Assembly (NCBI GenBank): GCA_028865235.1
Contig: CP114561.1
Location: 1 to 64,000 of the forward strand
Length of the DNA stretch: 64,000 nt
Source of the DNA: Candidatus Manganitrophus sp.
GTDB lineage: Bacteria > Nitrospirota > Nitrospiria > SBBL01 > Manganitrophaceae
Direction of reading: 5' to 3'
In this document: positions 1 to 9,542 of the stretch, piece by piece
Numbering within the stretch: the stretch's first letter is position 1
How the letters are laid out: each line of letters opens with the position of its first letter
Translations under genes and position numbers: made by a program
Notes under the pieces: model-generated
Databases searched by the model: none
Seen by the model: the letters and a program-made list of their open reading frames with translations, nothing else
Told to the model about the DNA's origin: nothing

Positions 1-107
1 TACCAGAGCGGGTGGAGCGGATCCACTGGCTCCGGGAGGTGAAGGATGTGACGCAGATCCTCTACCAGATTGCGGTGACGGCCGGGGTTTTGATTGTGGC
101 GTTTTGA
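1..107 (+). CDS. C-terminal end of probable polysaccharide export protein (SLBB/Wza-like), partial
   Basis: The frame beginning at base 3 is open from the window edge to TGA 105-107, giving about 34 residues that end in a hydrophobic stretch (TQILYQIAVTAGVLIVAF). That ending resembles the C-terminus of SLBB-domain outer-membrane exopolysaccharide export proteins (from memory of the family). The next gene is a Wzz chain-length regulator, which commonly follows such an exporter. Only the tail is visible, so the family call is inference. Confidence 0.45.
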   Translation, partial: PERVERIHWLREVKDVTQILYQIAVTAGVLIVAF

Positions 108-159
108 AAGTGCATGATTGAAGAACAATTTTCCCTAACCTCAACAGGAACTTATATTC

Positions 160-1398
160 ATGCATAATGACGACGAAATAAACCTGCTCGACTACTGGAG
201 GGTGTTGGTAAGGCGGAAAAGGCTGATTGGATTTATTGTAACAGGAGCCTTTATTGCGTCAATTATTATTAGCCTTCTTCTTCCGAAGATCTATGCTTCC
301 TCTACCAGTATCTTACCTCCACAGCAGGAGGGCTCCGTCGGAATGGCGGGGATGGCTGTATCTCAGCTTGCTGGGGGGTTCGGCGGTCTGTCCGGTGGTT
401 TCTTGGTATTAAGTCCCCCGCTGATTTATGGGTTGGAATTCTGAAAAGTCAAACCGTCTGGGACGCGATTATCAATCGTTTCGATCTGATAAACGTTTTC
501 GAACAGAAGACAATTGAAGATGCGAGAGGGGCCTAAGTGAAAGGGTTAGGATTACAAAAATCTAAGGAAGACATCATCTCAATTACTGTTGAAGATAAGG
601 ATCCTCAGCGGGCTGCTCTTATTGCCAGTGCTTTTGTTGAGGAATTAGATAAAGTAAATAAAGGTGTAGTCATGACCTCTGGCGGCAGAATGAGGACTTT
701 TGTTGAAAAGAGACTCGAGGAAGGGAAAGTGGAACTTGCAAGGATTGAGGAGGCGGTCAAGACTTTTCAAGAAAAAAATGGAGCCGTTAAACTTGATGAT
801 CAGTCGAAGGCGATCATCGACGCCATCGGTAGAGTCAAAGGCCAGTTAATGGCCAAGGAAGTGGAGCTTCAAACCTTTCTTTCTTACGCAACTTCAAATA
901 ATCCACAGGCCGAAATATTAAAAGCTCAGGTGGACGAACTGAGGGGAAGTCTGCGGGAATTAGAAGAAGGGAAAAAGGGTAATTCTCCCGAATCACGAAG
1001 TCTTTTTATCCCTACAACTAAAAATGCCCGATCTCGCTCTTCAATATGCCCGCCTTCTAAGAGATGTGAAAGTCCAAGAGACATTATATGGTCTGTTGGT
1101 ACAACAATATGAAATGGCCAGAATACAAGAAGCGAAAGATAGTCCTACGGTACAGATCCTGGACATAGCAAAGGTTCCGGGCAAGAAGTCAAAACCAAAG
1201 CGACTCTCGATCGTTCTCTTCTCCACGTTCGCCGCCGCGGTTTTCAGTATGCTCATCGTCTTCATTATGGAAATGGTTGAGAACGAGAAGCAGGCTCTCA
1301 GAAGGACGAAAAACGGAAACGGCGATCCAGGCGGTGTTTTCCTCGAAATTGAAAAGGGGATTGAATCTTTAGCGGTACCAAGAGGAGAAGATCGATAA
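160..1398 (+). CDS. wzz: Wzz-type polysaccharide chain-length determinant, frameshifted
   Basis: Inner-membrane co-polymerase that sets glycan chain length. The N-terminus has a Wzz motif (INLLDYWRVLVRRKR) followed by a membrane helix at about residues 25-45. A long charged coiled-coil middle (KVELARIEEAVKTFQEKNG) follows. The C-terminal part has the GNVR-like stretch (YGLLVQQYEMARIQEAKDSP) and a second membrane helix. No kinase domain is fused. The frame is broken near 405, near 535 with compensation in an A-run near 575, and in AAAAA at about 1021. Each break restores a typical Wzz sequence, so I treat it as one gene with indel errors. Real decay cannot be excluded. Confidence 0.8.
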
Positions 1399-1505
1399 AT
1401 CGATAAGGGCTGAGCAATCGTAGGTGCCGGTTTACTTGTCGATTAGAAGAGTAGTGTTTGTGTCGAAGCCATAAATCGTGAGCGGACTACTTGACTGAGG
1501 CTTAT

Positions 1506-2538
<1,033 letters not shown>

Positions 2539-2542
<4 letters not shown>

Positions 2543-3456
2543 TTCTGGTCACGGGAGCCACTGGATTCCTCGGCAAGGCGGTCTGCCGTCTATTGGATAG
2601 ACGGGGATTCGTCTATGAGAAGACTGCGTTGAGCTTGGGTGTAGATCTGCGCGACGCAACAGCAACGATGAAATTGTTCGAACGGGTACATCCTCGATTT
2701 GTACTGAACTGTGCAGCTTATGTCGGTGGCATCAGCTTCGGTTATAAACATCCCGCAGAACTATTCAGCAATAATCTTGCGATGACTATAAATTTGCTTG
2801 AGGCTAGTCATCGCTTTGGAATTAAGCGGATGGTCAATCCGATAGCCAATTGTGCTTATCCCGCTCGGGCGACGCTGTTCAGGGAAGAAGAGTTTTGGGA
2901 CGGTCCCCTTCACGAATCGGTTCTCGTTTATGGCTATGCGCGCAAAGCATCTTGGGTGGGTTCATGGGCATACGCCAAACAGTACGGCGTTGATGTTTTG
3001 AATCTGATCTTTTCGAATATGTATGGACCGGATGATCACTTTGAGGAAGAACGCTCACACGCCCTCGGTGCACTCATTATGAAGTTTGTACATGCAAAGC
3101 AGGCAGGAGATTCCTTCGTTGTTGTTTGGGGAAGCGGAAAACCTGTCAGGGAATGGCTGCACGTCGAGGATGGCGCGCAGGCGATGGTACGCGGTCTCGA
3201 TGCGGAGGCGACCATGGATCCCGTTAATATCGGTGTGGCTCGGGGTGTTTCCATTCTTGAAATGGCGCAAATGATCAAACGTTATGTCGGATATGAAGGC
3301 GACATCCGTCTTGATACCAGTAAGCCGGATGGAGCCCCTTATAAGACAGTGGACGGTTCTCGAGGCGCGAAGCTGTTGGGTTGGTCGCCCGAGATCCCTT
3401 TCGATCAGGGTGTGCGGGATACGATTGAATGGTATTTGAAGAATGAGGTGAAATAA
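2539..3456 (+). CDS. NAD-dependent epimerase/reductase, GDP-fucose synthase-like
   Basis: Short-chain dehydrogenase acting on a nucleotide sugar. The nucleotide-binding motif TGATGFLG is at the N-terminus and the YxxxK catalytic pair is in YGYARK. Segments NPIANCAYP and NMYGPDDHFEEERSHALGAL resemble the GDP-4-keto-6-deoxymannose epimerase-reductase family, and the length (305 aa) fits. ATGA overlap with gmd implies translational coupling and supports a shared GDP-sugar substrate. Fcl-type activity is the first guess; a different GDP-sugar epimerase is possible because the DegT aminotransferase downstream could compete for the same keto intermediate. Confidence 0.8.
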
Positions 3457-3878
3457 TGTCTGTTCGGGAAATCAAAGAGGGGGATCTGGTGCTAGCCCGA
3501 TACATCTCCGCCAAAGATGCGTGGGGGCAAGGGCTTAAATTTTTCTCTCCCGATGCGGATTATGCTCAGGTCGGTACTTGGAACTACCCCGCCGGAAAAG
3601 AGCTTCTCGCGCATGCGCACAATGAAGTGAAGCGCGATTTCCTGTGGACGCAGGAAGTGCTTTATATTCGGAAGGGACGGATTCGTGCGGATATCTATGA
3701 TTCTTCGGATATCAAAGTGACGGAAATTTTCGCGGAAGAAGGGGACGTGCTGGTGCTCCTTCGCGGTGGGCATGGATACCATATTTTGGAGGATGACACG
3801 CAGGTCTTAGAAATAAAAAATGGACCTTATGTCGGGGCCGATCTCGATCGGCGGCGCTTAAAGCCGATCGGCCAATAG
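3456..3878 (+). CDS. Cupin-fold protein of the sugar cluster
   Basis: A 140-residue single-domain protein. The stretch YPAGKELLAHAHNEVKR followed by LYIRKGRIRADIY is typical of a cupin beta-barrel with His metal ligands. Its start overlaps the preceding stop by one base. Small cupins in O-antigen loci are often keto-isomerases or epimerases of nucleotide keto-sugars (FdtA/QdtA type) or regulatory sensors, but the sequence is not close enough to FdtA for me to assign that activity. Its C-terminal 25 residues are repeated in a mini-ORF at 4617-4706, showing that a second copy once existed. Confidence 0.7.
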   Translation: MSVREIKEGDLVLARYISAKDAWGQGLKFFSPDADYAQVGTWNYPAGKELLAHAHNEVKRDFLWTQEVLYIRKGRIRADIYDSSDIKVTEIFAEEGDVLVLLRGGHGYHILEDDTQVLEIKNGPYVGADLDRRRLKPIGQ

Positions 3879-3890
3879 GAAGGATTCAAA

Positions 3891-4064
3891 ATGAAAATCG
3901 CTGTGTATGGTTATGGGGTGATGGGCAAAGGAATCGGAAACGCTTCATGGCCAGACCGGCGATCCGAAATATCGACCCCACTATATGCTCCGCAAGAAAG
4001 TATGGGGGGACAGCTTGGTCGAAAGGTGGGGTTGAGTTTTTATGACTATCAATCACAAAATTGA
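3891..4064 (+). pseudogene. Remnant of 3-hydroxybutyryl-CoA dehydrogenase (internal deletion)
   Basis: An AGGAAGG ribosome-binding site precedes ATG 3891, which opens MKIAVYGYGVMGKGI, the typical N-terminus of 3-hydroxyacyl-CoA dehydrogenases (NAD-binding GxGxMGxGI). Directly downstream, another frame reads TGDPKYRPHYMLRKKV, and the first frame ends LGRKVGLSFYDYQ; both are signature C-terminal pieces of the same family. Roughly 230 central residues are missing and two frame changes are needed. The remnant overlaps the acyltransferase start at 4042. A true deletion and an assembly collapse are both possible. It hints that the neighbouring acyltransferases once used 3-hydroxybutyryl-CoA. Confidence 0.6.
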
Positions 4065-4620
4065 TTCGCTTGTCCAATATGATAAACATAAACTGGCCAA
4101 ATGTGGTGAGGATACATTTATTAGTGGGAATGTAGAAATACGCAGACCGCATTTGGTCGAAGTGGGTTCCCATTGCGCAATTGACAGTGGGTTTTATTGT
4201 ACGGTGAAAGCGGAAATCGGGGATTATGTCCATATCGCGCCATATGTGACCGTCATCGACGGTGCATTGGGATTTTTGAAAATGGATCACTTCTCTGGGA
4301 TTGCAGCCGGCTCTCGGATTATTTGCGCAAGTGACGACTGTCGGGGTGAAGGACTCGTCGGCCCAACCATCCCTGAGAAGTATAAGGATCATATCACCTG
4401 CGCACCGGTCATTTTTGAATAATTCGCTACTGTGGCGACGAATGTCGTGATTGTACCGGGCGTAACAGTTGCGGAGGGTTCGGTCGTTTATGCCAACTCC
4501 TTGCTGACTAAGTCGACGGAACCGTGGACGATTTATTTCGGAAGTCCCGCAAAATCGATAAAGACGCGAAAAAAAGAGAAAATAATATCTTTTGCAAAAC
4601 AGATGGGATACGACGTATGA
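4042..4620 (+). CDS. Left-handed beta-helix (hexapeptide) acyltransferase with in-frame stop
   Basis: Sugar O- or N-acyltransferase of the LbetaH superfamily. Hexapeptide-like turns run through VEIRRPHLVEVGSHCAIDSG, IGDYVHIAPYVTVIDG and TNVVIVPGVTVAEGSVV, ending with the usual EPWTIYFGSPAKSIK. The frame is continuous except for a TAA at 4420-4422, where homologues would have a sense codon (VIFE-stop-FATVATNVV). It may be a point error, a true nonsense mutation or, least likely, readthrough. It is a distant paralogue of the gene at 4706 and lies in the order cupin, acyltransferase, which is repeated next to it. Probable role: acylation of the amino group installed by the DegT enzyme. Confidence 0.75.
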
Positions 4621-4706
4621 ATTTTATTCTTGTTGATGATACTCAGGTTTTAGAGATAAAAAATGGACCGTATGTAGGTGCAGAGATAGATAGAAAGCGT
4701 TTTTGA
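4617..4706 (+). pseudogene. 29-codon remnant of a second cupin gene
   Basis: This mini-ORF encodes DDTQVLEIKNGPYVGAEIDR and a few flanking residues. It is nearly the same as the last 25 residues of the cupin at 3456-3878 (DDTQVLEIKNGPYVGADLDR), while the DNA differs at many third positions. It is therefore an old divergent copy, not a recent duplication. It starts in an ATGA overlap with the upstream acyltransferase and ends in a TGATG overlap with the next one, so it could still be translated and pass ribosomes on. The rest of the barrel is absent. Confidence 0.7.
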
Positions 4707-5263
4707 TGAGTAACATTTTTTTTGATCCCTCTAATTTAAAAAAATGTGGAAAGAATGTGATTATTGGTAAAACCGTCAGAATCCGTTATCCGGAGCTTGT
4801 TGAAATTGGGGATAATGTGATCATTGATGACTTTACTTATATATCGACGGGATTAATAATTCTAAGCCACGTTCACATTGCTTCAGGTTGCAGGTTAATT
4901 GGTGGCCGTTCGGCATTAATTAAATTTGGGTCATTCTCGACTTTGGCGCCGAATGTGGTTTTGGCCGCTGGAAGCGATGACTATATGGGAGGGTTGGCCA
5001 CTCCAATGGTATCCAGTGAATACAAAGGTAACCTTGATGTTGGTGTCATCGAAATTGGGAGGCACAGTATTGTGGGAGCTAACTCGGTTGTTCTTCCAAA
5101 CGTGAAGTTCAAGGAAGGTTCGGCTCTTGGGGCGCTCTCTTTAGCTAAAACAGATCTTGATGAATGGGTCTTATATGCAGGTATTCCTGCAAAGAAAATT
5201 AAGCGAAGAAATAAAGATAAGATTCTTCAAATGGAAAAACAGTTTTTGATGAGGCATGAATAA
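4706..5263 (+). CDS. Left-handed beta-helix (hexapeptide) acyltransferase
   Basis: Intact acyltransferase of the LbetaH superfamily, 185 residues. Hexapeptide turns include VIIGKTVRIRYPELVEIGDN, HIASGCRLIGG and IGRHSIVGANSVVLPNVKF, followed by the C-terminal YAGIPAKKIKRR. It is paralogous to 4042-4620, with clear colinearity of the two sequences. The start overlaps the cupin remnant, and the stop overlaps the DegT aminotransferase start by one base, so the pair is tightly coupled. This favours N-acylation of the amino sugar made by that aminotransferase. Acetyl-CoA is the default donor; 3-hydroxybutyryl-CoA is suggested by the hbd remnant at 3891. Confidence 0.85.
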   Translation: MSNIFFDPSNLKKCGKNVIIGKTVRIRYPELVEIGDNVIIDDFTYISTGLIILSHVHIASGCRLIGGRSALIKFGSFSTLAPNVVLAAGSDDYMGGLATPMVSSEYKGNLDVGVIEIGRHSIVGANSVVLPNVKFKEGSALGALSLAKTDLDEWVLYAGIPAKKIKRRNKDKILQMEKQFLMRHE

Positions 5264-6362
5264 TGACAGATGAATTTATTATCCAAATGCGGCCTTGGTT
5301 TGGCGAAGAGGAAAAACGCGCGATCTGCGAATATATGGATGAAGGCGGCTTTATTACCGAATTTAAGAGGACTGAGCGTTTTGAACAAATGATTGCCGAG
5401 TATACCGGTGCGAAATATTGCATCGTTGTCAATAACGGCACAGTCAGTCTCACGCTTGCAGCGATGGCGAGCGGAATTCAAGCTGGCGACGAGGTGCTGA
5501 TTCCTAATTTCACAATGATTGCAACTCCGAACTCCGTCAAAATGTTCGGGGCCGTGCCCGTATTTGTCGATGTTGAACCGGACACTTTATGCATGGATTT
5601 TGAGCTGGCTCGAAAAGCGATCACCCGTAAGACCAAGGCAATCATGCTGGTCGCAGCGAATGGCAGATATCCGAAGGCGGGGATTGCCGCATTCGAAGCG
5701 CTTGCGGCTGAGTACGGTCTTCTCCTCGTTGAAGATGCGGCACAGTCGCTTGGTTCCCGCTATCCGGATGGGCGTCATATTGGTCGAGCCGGCATCGTTG
5801 GCAGTTTCTCTTTTTCCGCTCCCAAGATTATCTCCACTGGTCAAGGAGGGGCACTCATTACTGATGACGACGGGATTGCGTTTAAGCTGCGGCGCCTTAA
5901 AGATTTTGGTCGCACGGGGGCGGAAACGATATCCATGATTCGATCGGTTATAACTTTAAGTTCACCGAGCTTCAAGCCTGTCTTGGTATCGAGCAGATGA
6001 AAAAGCTCCCTTGGCGTGTGGATCGCAAGAAGGACATCTTCCATCGGTATGAAGAAAGGTTACGGCCTGTTCGGGAAATTCGACTTTTTGAGCACGACTT
6101 ACGACACACAACCCCGTGGTTTGTTGACTGTTTGGCCGAGCGGCGAGATAAGCTCCAGGAATATTTAAAGGGACAAAGTATCGGGACGCGGGTGATGTAC
6201 CCGCCCGTTAACCAGCAGAAGGCATACGGGATATGTGGCAATTATCCTGTGTCGGAGCGTGTCGGGCGAGAGGGGTTATGGTTGCCTTCGGCCAATCAGC
6301 TGACAGATCCCGAAATTGATCGGATTTGCGGCGCGATTCGTGCGTTCTATGAGGCAGTTTAA
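5263..6362 (+). CDS. DegT/DnrJ/EryC1/StrS sugar aminotransferase, frameshifted
   Basis: PLP-dependent transaminase converting a nucleotide-linked keto-sugar to an amino-sugar. Family blocks are GAKYCIVVNNGTVSLTLAAM, DEVLIPNFTMIATPNSV and EDAAQSLGSRYPDGRHIG. The Schiff-base lysine lies in SFSAPKIISTGQGGALIT. One base is missing in a G-run near 5917; restoring it gives NDIHDSIGYNFKFTELQAC and joins the two halves. With Gmd upstream, a GDP-perosamine synthase-like role (GDP-4-keto-6-deoxymannose to GDP-4-amino-4,6-dideoxymannose) is the simplest hypothesis. Flanking acyltransferases would then N-acylate it. Confidence 0.87.
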
Positions 6363-6428
6363 TCGGTGATTAGTGATCGGGCGGTGGAGATCAGCCAGAG
6401 CGCAATCACCCAGGAGGGTATCTTAAGA

Positions 6429-7232
6429 ATGGAGAATTCAGATCTCGCGATTGTTGTTGCCTCTTGCGACAAATACAGCGACTTGTGGGAGCCATTATTC
6501 GATCTTTTCTTTAAACATTGGCCTGACTGTCCGTTCCCCGTTTACTTGGTCGCGAACCAAAAACGTTTCGAGCACTCTAAGGTTACCACGCTTCTTTCCG
6601 GAGAGGATCGCGACTGGTCCAGTTCAATCCAGCAGGCAGTGCAAGGGCTGCCTCATCGTTATTTTCTGTTCTGGATTGACGATGCTTTTCTTGTAAAAAA
6701 GGTGGATACCCAAGGGCTCCTCAGAGTGTTGGAAGATGCCATCGGCCGTAATTTCTCTTTTTTAAGGCTGAGACCGAATCCCAAGCCGGCAATTTGGCTT
6801 AACGCGTATCTTGGCGAGATCGAGGAGAACGCTGATTATCGAGTAACTTTGTTCGCGACCGTGTGGCGCTCTGAAGTATTCCATAAAATCCTTAAAAGTG
6901 GTGAGAGCGCTTGGGAATTTGAGCTAGAGGGAACGAAGCGGTCGTGCAAAATGCCGCGATTTTTATGCACGAAGAAAGAGGCGTTCGCGTACATTCACGG
7001 CGTTGAGCGCGGCATATGGATACGCCCAGCGGCATTGGAGCTGGAGAGAATGGGGTACCGGTTGGATTTTTTGCGGCGTCCTATCATGGGGCATCGTCAG
7101 AATCTTATGCACTCCTATCGGCAGCTAAAGAGTGTCGTGTTCCATCTCATTCCTTCTCGATATCGGGGTGGCACGCTGCGTCTCATTCAGCGAGGTTACC
7201 GGGTGCTGGGCCTCAGAAAGTCTTCCGCATAA
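6429..7232 (+). CDS. Unrecognised protein, possible glycosyltransferase
   Basis: A soluble protein of 267 residues. ATG 6429 is preferred over 6366 because AGGAGG lies about ten bases before it. The N-terminus (LAIVVASCDKYSDLWEPL) and an internal YFLFWIDDAFLV suggest a GT-A-like glycosyltransferase with an acidic metal-binding pair, as in family 2-like enzymes with weak sequence identity. The C-terminal third is rich in Arg and aromatic residues. It sits between the aminotransferase and the flippase, where glycosyltransferases are expected. I do not recognise a named family. Confidence 0.6.
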   Translation: MENSDLAIVVASCDKYSDLWEPLFDLFFKHWPDCPFPVYLVANQKRFEHSKVTTLLSGEDRDWSSSIQQAVQGLPHRYFLFWIDDAFLVKKVDTQGLLRVLEDAIGRNFSFLRLRPNPKPAIWLNAYLGEIEENADYRVTLFATVWRSEVFHKILKSGESAWEFELEGTKRSCKMPRFLCTKKEAFAYIHGVERGIWIRPAALELERMGYRLDFLRRPIMGHRQNLMHSYRQLKSVVFHLIPSRYRGGTLRLIQRGYRVLGLRKSSA

Positions 7233-7234
7233 TC

Positions 7235-8521
7235 ATGATAAAGAGTTTTGTCGCAACCAACGCAAAACACCTTGCTAATTTTCTGTCTTTTGTCGTTACC
7301 AGGTGCCTCGCCATTGCTGTTTTTGCTATCTCGGTACCAATTTTTATTAATCAGACTTCGGGAGAAGAATACGGCATTGTCGCCATCGGGTTTTCATTAC
7401 TGGGCTTAAGCACTCTCCTTGATGTAGGGATCGGTTTTGTGATTACGCAAAGTGTCGGAAGAAGTCTTGCCAGGCTCAACCGTCGACATGCCGTAATTAT
7501 CAGCCAGCTGTACTGGGTATATTTATTTACAGCGATTGCAATCTCGGTGTCGGCTCTCACGATTTTATCGCTTTTTTCTACGCTATCACGGGATGAAAAT
7601 ATCTTCTACGGCTGGCTTGCCTTGATTTTGCCATTTCTGGCGACCAGCGGGACAGTTGCAGCGGTTTTTCAGGCGCATAATGATCTTGTTTATTTAAACG
7701 GATCCCGTTTTCTCTTTGAGATGGCCAAAAGTGCCGCTTTTCTTATCGCTGGGTTGATCTTCCATAGCCATGTGGCAATAGGGCCGACCCTCATCGCGTT
7801 TGCGGCGATTCGCGCGGTCATCGATGTGATTTATCTGAATCGCCGCCTCGGGTACTCTTTTTTCTGGCGAGGTGTAAGCGCTCTTAGACGCGTACGGAGG
7901 CTTGTGGTGATGGGCATTCCAGTGATGGCCTCTGTGTTGCTGACGGTTGCCGTCAATATCTTCGATAAGGTGCTGGTGGCGCGGTGGTTTTCTAGGGAAG
8001 CGGTAACATATTACTCCCTTGCCTTCGATCTTAATTCAAAGGCGTATTTACTGATGCATGCGCTGAATAGTGCGATGTTTGCTTCTCTATTGCGTGCTCA
8101 TGCCGTCAAGAAATCCCAATCTTCGCAAATTAAGGTGGGATTGCTTGCAGTGACGGCTATTGCGTGTGTTTTCTATCTTCCCTTTTCGGTATTCGCCGAA
8201 GAAATTATTTCAATCTGGGTAAACCCGACGATTGCCGAATCAAGCGCTCCGTTGGCAAAAGTTATGGCCTTTGCAAGCATCGCGTATCTCTATGGAAATG
8301 TTTTTGAGAATGCGCTTCTTGCGAGAGGAAAGGCCAAGGCCGTCTTTGTTATTTATTCTGTCTCTGTCTTTTCGTACTTTATTTTTCTCTCCATCGCTCC
8401 TCGTTTTTTGGGGTTGATCGGATTTATGTGGGCATATCTGTTGCTCTGCGGGCTTTTCTGTGCAGGAGCTGCGCTGGCCTATCAATGCCATCATGTCACA
8501 TATTCAAGAAGTGCAATATGA
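7235..8521 (+). CDS. wzx: Polysaccharide flippase (Wzx/MOP family)
   Basis: Integral membrane protein of 428 residues with about 12 hydrophobic segments spread along its length, ending near YQCHHVTYSRSAI. The N-terminal pattern (FLSFVVTRCLAIAVFAISVP), the first-third block DVGIGFVITQSVGR and the mid-protein IPVMASVLLTVAVNIFDKVL are typical of oligosaccharide flippases that move undecaprenyl-diphosphate-linked units across the inner membrane. Start ATG 7235 lies two bases after the preceding stop. Together with the Wzz and Wzy-like genes it shows a Wzy-dependent assembly pathway. Confidence 0.87.
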   Translation: MIKSFVATNAKHLANFLSFVVTRCLAIAVFAISVPIFINQTSGEEYGIVAIGFSLLGLSTLLDVGIGFVITQSVGRSLARLNRRHAVIISQLYWVYLFTAIAISVSALTILSLFSTLSRDENIFYGWLALILPFLATSGTVAAVFQAHNDLVYLNGSRFLFEMAKSAAFLIAGLIFHSHVAIGPTLIAFAAIRAVIDVIYLNRRLGYSFFWRGVSALRRVRRLVVMGIPVMASVLLTVAVNIFDKVLVARWFSREAVTYYSLAFDLNSKAYLLMHALNSAMFASLLRAHAVKKSQSSQIKVGLLAVTAIACVFYLPFSVFAEEIISIWVNPTIAESSAPLAKVMAFASIAYLYGNVFENALLARGKAKAVFVIYSVSVFSYFIFLSIAPRFLGLIGFMWAYLLLCGLFCAGAALAYQCHHVTYSRSAI

Positions 8522-8597
8522 GATTCAATTTCTTTCTAAAGCGGGCGACAACCCCTCTGGTGGAAAGAGTGATCATCAATATTTTATTTAGTATTCA

Positions 8598-9542
8598 ATG
8601 AAGCGCTGGATGGAGAAAGAAAGGGTGCCAGGAGTGTCAATTTTTGAAGGGGCCGACTCTGCTCACGCTAAAAGTGAAGACTTTGGCGCGGCGGAGAGCC
8701 TTGCAGTTCGCGATGGCGCTCGCGAGTCGATCCCTTTGTTTTTGAGCGTGGTTATTACGACATATAATCGTGCTGCGATTGTGCCGCGAGCGGTCCGCTC
8801 GGCGCTCGATGAGCTAAAAAGGGTTTCATCTTATGAGGTCATCGTGGTCGACGACGCCTCGACGGATAATACTATAGAGGTGATACAAGAAATATTTTCA
8901 GACGAAATTTTTTCCGGTAGGGTTAAGTTGTTGCGCAATGCGACGAATCGCGGTGTGACTGGCAGTAAAAATGAAGGTTATTTGGCAGCTGGCGGCAGTT
9001 GGGTCATTTTTTTGGATTCCGACGACACCTTACTCCAGGGGGTCGGTGAGGCGATGGTTTCTACTCTTGATATACATTCCGAGCGGTCACTGGTTTTTTT
9101 TCGCTGCGTTGATCAGATTGGAAATTTCGTCGGCACTCGCTTCGAAAAAGAAAGGCTGTTGGATTTAGAAACGTACCTTAAGCATACCTCTTTTGGCGAA
9201 GCGCTGACTGCAGTCAATAAAAACATCGTAAAGCGGGAGCCCTATATTGCATCCCTGAGAGGATACGAAGGGCTCGGTTGTTGCCGGATCATTGAATGTC
9301 ATGGCGCTGCAGTTCTTTCCACTGTTGTGGCGCGATGTTATGACCTCGGGGTTGGGGATCGATTGTCTGTATCGGCGAGCCTGTTTCGTCGGATGCCGTT
9401 ATTGGCACGCGGTCATTTAATGCTTGTCCATGAATTTGGTGAGCGGATGCGCTGGGGGAAGGTACTTGGTTATCTTATGAAGGCTCTGGTCTATGGCGTC
9501 GCAGGCGGGGTTTATCGGTGTGTGGAGAGGGTTTCCAAATGA
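8598..9542 (+). CDS. Family 2 glycosyltransferase
   Basis: GT-A fold glycosyltransferase of 314 residues. After a variable leader of about 45 residues come LSVVITTYNRAAIVPRAVRS, EVIVVDDASTDNT, the NRGVTGSKNEGYLAA block and the DXD-type motif FLDSDD. This is the standard family 2 nucleotide-sugar binding site. The extended N-terminus before residue 46 may mean that translation starts further in, but no better start with a ribosome-binding site is evident. The last bases overlap the next gene in an ATGA arrangement. Probable role: adding a sugar to the lipid-linked repeat unit at the cytoplasmic face. Confidence 0.85.
   Translation: MKRWMEKERVPGVSIFEGADSAHAKSEDFGAAESLAVRDGARESIPLFLSVVITTYNRAAIVPRAVRSALDELKRVSSYEVIVVDDASTDNTIEVIQEIFSDEIFSGRVKLLRNATNRGVTGSKNEGYLAAGGSWVIFLDSDDTLLQGVGEAMVSTLDIHSERSLVFFRCVDQIGNFVGTRFEKERLLDLETYLKHTSFGEALTAVNKNIVKREPYIASLRGYEGLGCCRIIECHGAAVLSTVVARCYDLGVGDRLSVSASLFRRMPLLARGHLMLVHEFGERMRWGKVLGYLMKALVYGVAGGVYRCVERVSK

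Noticed and set aside
1385..1445. Inverted repeat AATCGATAAG / CTTGTCGATT after wzz
   Set aside because: One mismatch, a 30-base loop and no T-run; not convincing as a terminator.
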